Assembly (NCBI GenBank): GCA_964354865.1
Contig: CAYHBN010000032.1
Location: 1-15,848, forward strand
DNA from: JAHFJU01 sp964354865
GTDB taxonomy: Bacteria; Patescibacteriota; Gracilibacteria; UBA1369; UM-FILTER-53-11
Length of the DNA stretch: 15,848 bases
Direction of reading: 5' to 3'
This document shows, in pieces, positions 5,840 through 10,577 of the stretch (its first letter is position 1; every line of letters begins with the position of its first letter). The notes beneath the pieces were generated by a model, which saw only the letters and a list, made by a program, of their open reading frames with translations, had not been told where the DNA came from and made no database searches. The position numbers and the translations under genes are program-made.

Positions 5840-7006
5840 ATGAAACTCTCAAATATCGTATCGGCGGCAGTCTTGTCGGCTAGTGTAAGCGCTCCAGCTG
5901 CATCTTATGCTGAAGAGGCAAAAGCACCCGTGCCAATTGTTGAAAATACTCAAAGGGCATTTTTTTCAGTGTTAAGTGCTGATGGAAGTAAAGACTATAT
6001 TACATTAAATGCGAGTCATACTAACGATACGGTATCACTCGATAGAGCATTGGATCAAAAACTATGTATAGAAAAACCAGTAAAAATTGTTGTTCCTCTA
6101 AACGATAAGAATCTTTCTCCTACCTGGGAATCTGATAAAAGTTGCGTGGGAGGAGCTGTAGTTTCACCTGCAGGGGTTTCGTTGACGGTTTTTCCCGAGA
6201 AAAGTTCGTTGAGCACATCGCCCTTTGTGGTTTCTTTTGAAGAAAATTCTGCAACTTTATTTATTGATTACGCAAAAGTGTATTCGTCATATAAAGACAG
6301 TGCAGCTTATTTAAAAATGGAAGAGGCGAAAGCTGTTGAACCTAAAACCCAGGTACCGGTAAAAGCCGACGTAGCGAAAGATGTTTTTGTTAAAGAGGTT
6401 GACGTAGATGCAGTTGAGCCTAAGTCGTCGCCAGCTTCGTTGTCAGTAGGATTACACGGAGGTATTTCTTTCCCGGATGCAAATCCTTATGCACAGGCGG
6501 TTGTTGGGGCAAATTGCCTTGGCGTATTATACACATTTGAAAAATCTGAAAATAAAAGCGTCCAACTTTGTCTTGGTGCTAAAGTTGATGCTGGTTGGAA
6601 AAAGATCGATGTTAATAATGCATTAGATTATCTTTCACCAAATAGAGACACGGTAGATTCACTTGCTGCAGATGCGTTAATGCAATTCGGTTTTCATTCT
6701 GATATTGATAAAATGTTCTTTAAAATTGACTTGGGTGCAGGTGCTGCTGTGGATTATGTTCTTGGTGAAAAGAATATTTTTACAAATTCTGACGGACAAC
6801 AGGTGAATTTAGATTCGTTTATGAATGTCGGGCCTGCGGCAGAGTTAATGCTCGAGGGAGGACTTCGTTTGTCTGATTCATTTCATTGCTCATTGAATAT
6901 TGTTATTGGAGCTAAAAATGGCAATGAAACGGTTCCTCAATACAGGCCTGAATTTTTCCCAGAGGTAAAATTGGGCACTGGTTGTGCAGTTGATATCGGA
7001 TTATAA
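5840..7006 (+). CDS. Exported hypothetical protein with six cysteines and a beta-rich C-terminal domain
   Basis: This 388-aa protein of unrecognised family starts with a Sec signal peptide (MKLSNIVSAAVLSASVSAPA), probably cleaved after ASYA (residue 24). Residues about 36-150 form a first domain with Cys76 and Cys102. Residues about 152-200 are a V/K/E/P-rich linker that contains AVEPK twice (165-169 and 191-195). Residues 200-388 form a second domain with Cys226, Cys244, Cys350 and Cys382 and many alternating hydrophobic/polar stretches (SVGLHGGISF, QLCLGAKVDAGW, FFKIDLGAGAAVDYV, HCSLNIVIGAKNG, VKLGTGCAVDIGL). It has a glycine-rich beta-barrel look reminiscent of outer-membrane-barrel repeats. 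The even cysteine count and the domain placement suggest three disulfides. It converges on the M23 peptidase gene, so a surface role is likely; no enzymatic motif is seen. Confidence 0.8.
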   Translation: MKLSNIVSAAVLSASVSAPAASYAEEAKAPVPIVENTQRAFFSVLSADGSKDYITLNASHTNDTVSLDRALDQKLCIEKPVKIVVPLNDKNLSPTWESDKSCVGGAVVSPAGVSLTVFPEKSSLSTSPFVVSFEENSATLFIDYAKVYSSYKDSAAYLKMEEAKAVEPKTQVPVKADVAKDVFVKEVDVDAVEPKSSPASLSVGLHGGISFPDANPYAQAVVGANCLGVLYTFEKSENKSVQLCLGAKVDAGWKKIDVNNALDYLSPNRDTVDSLAADALMQFGFHSDIDKMFFKIDLGAGAAVDYVLGEKNIFTNSDGQQVNLDSFMNVGPAAELMLEGGLRLSDSFHCSLNIVIGAKNGNETVPQYRPEFFPEVKLGTGCAVDIGL

Positions 7007-7026
7007 CCGGTTGCGTCGTAGGTTCT

Positions 7027-8475
7027 TTAAAGCAACTCTTTTACATACTTTGATTCAAGTGTTTCTTTCGGCAAGAATTCGAGAGGCAAGTAGAGAAGAG
7101 GATTAATGTGTTGGAAGTTTCTAAACACCTCTAAATGAAGGTGAGGACCGGTCGTCATCCATCCTGCGCCTTTTGTGCCTGGCATTCCGCCTGATAGGCC
7201 AATAACTTCTCCTTGTCGCACGATTTGGCCTTCTTTTACGTTAATTTCAGAAATATGGCCGTACAAAGTCACGAATTTATCTGGGTGAGTTATTAATATA
7301 TAGCTATAGCCAAATCCATTATCTGCTGCTTTTGAAACAACTCCATCGGCAGCAGCGCGGACTTTTGATCCTTGTAATGCACGGATATCAATTGCTTGGT
7401 GGCCGACTCCCATTGCTGCTTTATACGAAGTATCGTGATAGAAGGCGCTAATGCCAAGACTTGGCGAAACCGGCCATGCAAGTTCTGTTTCTCCTCTCAA
7501 AACTTTAAGTTCGTCAGCAATATCGTTAAGAGCTGATTTACTTAAATTCAAGCCACTTGTAATGTCATCGAGTGACGGTGCCAAAATTCCATTTTTGACT
7601 TTTGTTCTAAATTCAGCGAGTTTTTGATCAAAAAATTCGTAGTTCTCTTCTAATCGAGAAACTTCGAGAGATACATTTACTTCTTCTTGTTGGGATGTTT
7701 TTAGCAGATTTTCATACAGTTCTTGTTTGCCTTCGGTGTCTTTTAGTAAACGAGTTCGAGCTTCTCTCATTTCATCGAGCATTATATTTTCACGGACTAA
7801 TTCGCTTTCTAAATTATTTATAATGAGCTGTTTTTCTACGAGTACGTCAGTTTTTTTTCGTACATCACTACTCTCTATTTCAAGCTCTGCAATGAGAGCA
7901 CGCGTCGCCTCGTTGACATACTCTGAGTACTGTTTTCTCTGAGAATAATCGTTCAGTGAGTTGTTACTTGCGAGTAATCCTAAAACTTGTTCTTCTGGTG
8001 AGTTTTGTGAATAGAGGATCGATGCCTGTAAATAAAGATTTCTGAGCATTGATGTGACTTGCACGATGACTTTATTCATTCTTTCTTTGTGCTCGCTTAA
8101 TTCGTTCGAGAGTGTCGATACGGAGTTTGATAACTCTGCAATATAGATTTTGATTGCAAGCGCTTTTCTTTGATTTGATGAAATGCGTTGATCTATGTTT
8201 GATAGTTGGTTTGAAAGGGTCCGAATCATCTTACTGTTATCGGCGACCATTTCTTCGAGTTTTGATACATTAAGTGACAGTAGTTCTTTTTCTGCCTGAC
8301 CGCGGGCGAGGCGCTCTTTAATACCGAGTAGAAAATAGGTTCCTTGTTTGATTTTTGAAGAAACTCCTTTTTGAATAGGAGTAGTTTCTTGCGCATATGC
8401 CACCGGAAGCATACCTGTAAACAAGCTAGTCATTAGGCAGACGATCAGGGAGACGGATAGAGTGTGTTTATTCAT
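7027..8475 (-). CDS. Exported coiled-coil M23 (LytM/EnvC-like) peptidase
   Basis: This 482-aa secreted protein has a coiled-coil stalk and a zinc metallopeptidase domain that either cuts peptidoglycan cross-bridges or activates amidases. I use ATG 8475 (MNKHTLSVSLIVCLMTSLF), which begins a signal peptide ending near AYA-QE. The frame runs to 8514, but that lies upstream of the -10 element; an ATG at 8481 is an alternative. Residues about 55-300 are heptad-rich with glutamate, leucine, serine and asparagine. The M23 domain spans about 335-465 and keeps its zinc ligands: His359 and Asp363 (GHQAID), plus His447 in GPHLHLEV (445-447), with the supporting His407 in LYGH. Because the ligands are intact, catalysis is plausible, unlike degenerate EnvC. 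Its probable role is daughter-cell separation or envelope remodelling. It diverges from rpmA. Confidence 0.93.
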   Translation of the reverse strand: MNKHTLSVSLIVCLMTSLFTGMLPVAYAQETTPIQKGVSSKIKQGTYFLLGIKERLARGQAEKELLSLNVSKLEEMVADNSKMIRTLSNQLSNIDQRISSNQRKALAIKIYIAELSNSVSTLSNELSEHKERMNKVIVQVTSMLRNLYLQASILYSQNSPEEQVLGLLASNNSLNDYSQRKQYSEYVNEATRALIAELEIESSDVRKKTDVLVEKQLIINNLESELVRENIMLDEMREARTRLLKDTEGKQELYENLLKTSQQEEVNVSLEVSRLEENYEFFDQKLAEFRTKVKNGILAPSLDDITSGLNLSKSALNDIADELKVLRGETELAWPVSPSLGISAFYHDTSYKAAMGVGHQAIDIRALQGSKVRAAADGVVSKAADNGFGYSYILITHPDKFVTLYGHISEINVKEGQIVRQGEVIGLSGGMPGTKGAGWMTTGPHLHLEVFRNFQHINPLLYLPLEFLPKETLESKYVKELL

Positions 8476-8492
8476 TTGCATACAATCTGTTA

Positions 8493-8498
8493 AGTATA
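8493..8498 (-). promoter_or_regulatory. -10 element of the M23 peptidase gene
   Basis: TATACT on the minus strand, 11 bp before ATG 8481 and 17 bp before ATG 8475. Its position excludes the longer reading frame starting at 8514. No clear -35; the corresponding region overlaps the rpmA promoter. Confidence 0.5.
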
Positions 8499-8508
8499 CC
8501 AAATTCCC

Positions 8509-8537
8509 TTGCAAAACTCCAGGGTGGCCTGTAGAAT
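8509..8537 (+). promoter_or_regulatory. rpmA promoter, near-leaderless
   Basis: TTGCAA (8509-8514) and TAGAAT (8532-8537) with the optimal 17-bp spacing. The -10 ends 9 bp before ATG 8547, so the transcript should start at about 8544 with at most a few leader bases and no Shine-Dalgarno. Confidence 0.72.
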
Positions 8538-8546
8538 CGCCGCACT

Positions 8547-8819
8547 ATGGCACATAAAAAAGCCGGTGGCTCCTCTAAAAACGGTCGTGATTCCCAGGCC
8601 AAACGTCGTGGCGTTAAGCTCTTCGGTGGTCAAGAAGCTCGATCTGGAAGCATTATTATCCGCCAGGTTGGTACCAAATACTTCCCTGGAGAGAACGTGA
8701 TGATGTCTGGAGATTTCACCATTTTCGCGGTCCGTGATGGTCGCGTATCATTCTCAACAAAGAAGCGAACTCGCTTTGATGGACAGGTTCACAAAGATGT
8801 TTTCGTTTCTGTTAACTAA
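8547..8819 (+). CDS. rpmA: 50S ribosomal protein L27
   Basis: This 90-aa protein is full length for bacterial L27 (about 85-95 aa). It shows the conserved N-terminal tail MAHKKAGGSSKNGRDSQAKR that reaches toward the peptidyl-transferase centre, then GVKLFGGQ, GSIIIRQVGTKYFPGENV and the C-terminal RTRFDGQVHKDVFV. No extra N-terminal cleavage extension of the Firmicutes type is present, since it starts directly with MAHKKAGG. It is not preceded by rplU (L21), its usual operon partner, and has its own strong promoter. Transcription is predicted to start at the ATG. The terminator hairpin lies about 75 nt downstream inside a larger inverted repeat. Confidence 0.98.
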   Translation: MAHKKAGGSSKNGRDSQAKRRGVKLFGGQEARSGSIIIRQVGTKYFPGENVMMSGDFTIFAVRDGRVSFSTKKRTRFDGQVHKDVFVSVN

Positions 8820-8967
8820 AGAAACCGGGAGAAAGCGCACTACTTCGGTCCTCGCGGATCTTCGCTTCTGCTCATTATCTTCCTCGCTTTCTTAAAGCCG
8901 TACCAGCCGTACGGCTTTTTCGTAAGCTCGTTGCTGCCTCGTATTGCATCTTTCTCCCAGTTTCTTT
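8818..8967. repeat. 150-bp nested inverted repeat behind rpmA
   Basis: The 18-nt arms at 8818-8835 (AAAGAAACCGGGAGAAAG) and 8950-8967 (CTTTCTCCCAGTTTCTTT) are complementary at 17 of 18 positions (one C/A mismatch). They enclose 114 bp with the rpmA terminator hairpin near the middle. The left inner arm is pyrimidine-rich on the plus strand, so on the minus strand it is a purine-rich run of GCGAAG-like words. The repeat begins at the rpmA stop codon. It could be a structured 3' UTR or the remnant of a small non-autonomous element. Confidence 0.7.
8894..8920 (+). terminator. rpmA intrinsic terminator
   Basis: AAAGCCGTAC (8894-8903), loop CAGCC and GTACGGCTTT (8909-8918) form a perfect 10-bp stem followed by TT, giving a five-T run. 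The stem is also symmetric enough for weak function on the other strand. Confidence 0.85.
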
Positions 8968-8995
8968 AACATTAATACAATATTACTAATTTGAA

Positions 8996-9063
8996 CCTAA
9001 TTAGGAGTGCACGGCGCGACCGCGAACCAGCGAAGGCGCCCGTAATTAGGGCAACTGAGCGCC
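8996..9063 (+). promoter_or_regulatory. GC-rich structured leader with mutually exclusive hairpins
   Basis: This precedes the 247-aa gene. Three pairings compete. CCTAATTA (8996-9003) can pair with TAATTAGG (9043-9050). GGCGC (9013-9017) can pair with GCGCC (9036-9040). GGCGC (9035-9039) can pair with GCGCC (9059-9063). The last two share bases, and GCCC (9038-9041) with GGGC (9049-9052) is a fourth option. The AT-rich stretch at about 8965-8993 is where a promoter could lie, but no clean -35/-10 pair is visible. A regulatory role is inference. Confidence 0.4.
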
Positions 9064-9078
9064 AGTGAGCGTATAAAA

Positions 9079-9822
9079 ATGGACGGTTCAGAATTTTTTT
9101 CACCATCAGAAGGTGGCGAGTCGTATGACCCAGCCGCTTTTGAACGTTTCAAAGAACAGATAAAAAAGAACGCTCAGTTTGTTGCAGCAATGCAGAAAGA
9201 CGAGAAGAAGAAAAAGAAGAAAGAAGACGCGTTGGCTCAAATCCTTTTAAAATTTATTCAGGCGAATCAGCATAGTGGGTTGATGATCATTGTGGCGGAG
9301 CTTTTAGAGCAAAATATCCCGGCGTCGTTTGTTTTAGCGTTGATAGTGCTTGGGAATGAAGATATTCGGTTAGCGATTCTTGAACACGAGGAAAGGGAGG
9401 CGCAGTTAGCATTGGCGGCAGGAGAGTTTCCCGAAGCACAGGCTGGCGGACCTGAAAAACGTGATCCATTGAGTGGGCGTGAAATGGTTACGAGCGAATT
9501 TTCGCTCGTAAGTCGTTTTACCTCTGCGACAATTTCTCTCGAAATTAAAATTGCGTTAGATGAATGGGGAATTGGTATTTACCAAGCGGCGAGTGGTCAA
9601 CCATTTAGAATCCTTGAAACCGTTTTAGATAAAGAAGGTCTTGTAAAGGAGATTGTGAGTAAGGCGTGTGCGACCGTTATGCAGAATTTTTTGGTTGAGA
9701 AAGATCCGGCGACGTTTAGACCACGCGGTTTTTCGACCTTTTTCTCGTTCTCGGAGTTTTTACTTAAGGGAATTTTGCAAAAGTTGAAAGAACAGATTGA
9801 AAATCAGAAACAACTGGGGTAG
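9079..9822 (+). CDS. Conserved-looking hypothetical protein, soluble, helical, lysine-rich N-terminal coil
   Basis: I cannot assign a named family to this 247-aa protein. The combination MDGSEFFSP...YDPAAFERFKEQIKK resembles uncharacterised proteins I associate with Parcubacteria-type genomes, but that is memory and not a search result. Residues 18-60 are charged helix with a KKKKKK run (43-48). Residues 50-110 are leucine-rich helices (ALAQILLKFIQANQ, LMIIVAELLEQNIPASFVLALIVLGNEDI) without a clear membrane span. Residues 110-135 are an A/G/E/P-rich linker. Residues 140-245 form a second domain with an amphipathic C-terminal helix. There is no signal peptide and there are no catalytic motifs. 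ATG 9079 is the first ATG after an in-frame stop at 9043-9045. The gene stands between two repeat-rich intergenic regions. Confidence 0.78.
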   Translation: MDGSEFFSPSEGGESYDPAAFERFKEQIKKNAQFVAAMQKDEKKKKKKEDALAQILLKFIQANQHSGLMIIVAELLEQNIPASFVLALIVLGNEDIRLAILEHEEREAQLALAAGEFPEAQAGGPEKRDPLSGREMVTSEFSLVSRFTSATISLEIKIALDEWGIGIYQAASGQPFRILETVLDKEGLVKEIVSKACATVMQNFLVEKDPATFRPRGFSTFFSFSEFLLKGILQKLKEQIENQKQLG

Positions 9823-9825
9823 GGC

Positions 9826-9857
9826 GTTAGCGAATGAGAGAGTTAGGGAATTAGAGA
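9826..9857 (+). repeat. Two-copy 16-bp tandem repeat
   Basis: GTTAGCGAATGAGAGA (9826-9841) is followed immediately by GTTAGGGAATTAGAGA (9842-9857), 14 of 16 identical, directly after the stop codon of the 247-aa gene. It has the same purine-rich GCGAA flavour as the surrounding intergenic elements. Confidence 0.6.
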
Positions 9858-9878
9858 CTAAGGCTGGATATTGGGTGC

Positions 9879-9907
9879 TTGCTCCTGAGCGCCTTATCTT
9901 ATATAAT
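9879..9907 (+). promoter_or_regulatory. tRNA-His promoter
   Basis: TTGCTC (9879-9884) and a perfect TATAAT (9902-9907) with 17-bp spacing. Predicted start is near 9914, about 20 nt before the tRNA. Confidence 0.75.
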
Positions 9908-9934
9908 CCGTCCGCTTCGTCAAAAAAGCTCCAT

Positions 9935-10009
9935 GGTGTCTATGGTGTAGTGGTAACACAACAGGTTGTGGTCCTGTTATCACCGGTTCGAACCCGGTTA
10001 GACACCCCA
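9935..10009 (+). tRNA. trnH: tRNA-His (anticodon GTG)
   Basis: This is a complete cloverleaf with encoded CCA. The acceptor is 8 bp, GGTGTCTA with TAGACACC, so the extra G-1 identity element is genomically encoded and pairs with C73. Anticodon stem ACAGG/CCTGT encloses TTGTGGT, giving GTG. The T arm CCGGTTCGAACCCGG is perfect. The CCA end (10007-10009) is also the first part of the stem CCATACAAG of the trailer repeat array. Confidence 0.97.
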
Positions 10010-10161
10010 TACAAGAGCTTGAGCGACGAACGAAGTGAGGAAGCGAATGCCTTGTATGGCTGTTCTTCGAACACCCCAGAAAAAGCTCTTGAACAAGAAG
10101 CGCAGCGCCGCAGTGAAAGGCTTTTTCGGCTGTACTTTGGAGTACACCCCATACAAGAGCT
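10002..10161. repeat. tRNA-His trailer array: tandem hairpin units repeating the tRNA CACCCCA end
   Basis: CCCCA recurs at 10005, 10074 and 10147, dividing the region into units of 69 and 73 bp plus a partial third. Each unit has a long stem (CCATACAAG 10007-10015 with CTTGTATGG 10051-10059; GAAAAAGC 10079-10086 with GCTTTTTC 10120-10127), GGC, a short hairpin (TGTTC-TTC-GAACA 10061-10073; TGTACT-TTGG-AGTACA 10131-10146), then CCCCA. The stems differ in sequence but keep the layout. An 18-bp segment, ACACCCCATACAAGAGCT, is present exactly twice (10002-10019 and 10144-10161). Confidence 0.75.
10079..10127. terminator. Long-loop terminator-like hairpin between tRNA-His and the 122-aa gene
   Basis: GAAAAAGC pairs perfectly with GCTTTTTC around a 33-nt purine-rich loop, leaving five T at the base on either strand. 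Possible bidirectional terminator for the converging tRNA-His and 122-aa gene; it is also the long stem of the second array unit. Confidence 0.4.
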
Positions 10162-10163
10162 CC

Positions 10164-10532
10164 CTAGAACATATCCTCAATATCTACGCTCAGCCATTGG
10201 TCTGAGCTCTCGGGTTTTCGGCGAAGTTTGAGTTCGACTGTTGGGCGGGTCATTTTTTCTAAATGCTTGTGGTGGCCAGCGCCTCCAATCCTCATATTCT
10301 TAATATCCTGGGTAATTTGAAAGTCGGTTTTATTCAGATTGAATTCAACCACGCGACGATCTCCGATGTGCTCTTCATCGTTATTAAAATCGATAAAAAG
10401 GGGTGTTCGTTCATCGAGGTTAATTTCGGCTCCCGCGGCCTTTACACGGCGGAGAATTTCTTCAAGCCTGTCATTTGCTGCTGATTGTGCGGTATCGTCG
10501 AGTTCGCTGCCTGGTCGGTGGTCGTTAAACAT
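10164..10532 (-). CDS. Small acidic hypothetical protein
   Basis: I do not recognise this 122-aa soluble protein. The N-terminus is polar (MFNDHRPGSELDDTAQSAAN), followed by a helix NDRLEEILRRVKAAGAEI (20-37), a beta-rich middle (TPLFIDFNNDE, DRRVVEFNLNKTDFQIT) and a C-terminal TVELKLRRKPE...WLSVDIEDMF. There is no signal peptide, membrane span or cysteine. The start is supported by a TACTAT element exactly 6 bp upstream of ATG 10532, predicting a leaderless mRNA. It lies downstream of the Mg ATPase on the same strand (45-bp gap) but has its own promoter. The 3' end enters the tRNA-His trailer array, whose hairpins may terminate it. Confidence 0.72.
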   Translation of the reverse strand: MFNDHRPGSELDDTAQSAANDRLEEILRRVKAAGAEINLDERTPLFIDFNNDEEHIGDRRVVEFNLNKTDFQITQDIKNMRIGGAGHHKHLEKMTRPTVELKLRRKPESSDQWLSVDIEDMF

Positions 10533-10538
10533 GCGCCT

Positions 10539-10544
10539 ATAGTA
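10539..10544 (-). promoter_or_regulatory. -10 element of the 122-aa gene, leaderless arrangement
   Basis: TACTAT on the minus strand, then AGGCGC, then ATG. The 6-bp gap and GC-rich discriminator match those of rsmE and the Mg ATPase. No -35 is recognisable. Confidence 0.55.
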
Positions 10545-10577
10545 GCATGCCTCTGCCAGAAAATCCTACGGAACCTT

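Noticed and set aside
8476..8514. Longer N-terminus of the M23 peptidase starting at 8514
   Set aside because: The codons lie across and upstream of the -10 element, and would place extra polar residues before a complete signal peptide starting at 8475.
9072..9077. TATAAA as a -10 for the 247-aa gene
   Set aside because: It ends one base before ATG, so transcription would begin inside the coding sequence.
10002..10161. CRISPR array at the repeated CCCCA units
   Set aside because: Only three short repeats, no constant 25-40-bp repeat with unique spacers of equal size, and no cas genes; the units are hairpin structures.
9940..10180. Minus-strand open frames across tRNA-His and its trailer
   Set aside because: They are antisense to the tRNA and the array and share no recognisable domain.
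9797..10231. Plus-strand open frame of 144 codons covering the tRNA-His region
   Set aside because: It runs through the tRNA-His cloverleaf and its promoter and trailer hairpins and has no protein-like composition; it is a chance frame over RNA genes and repeats.
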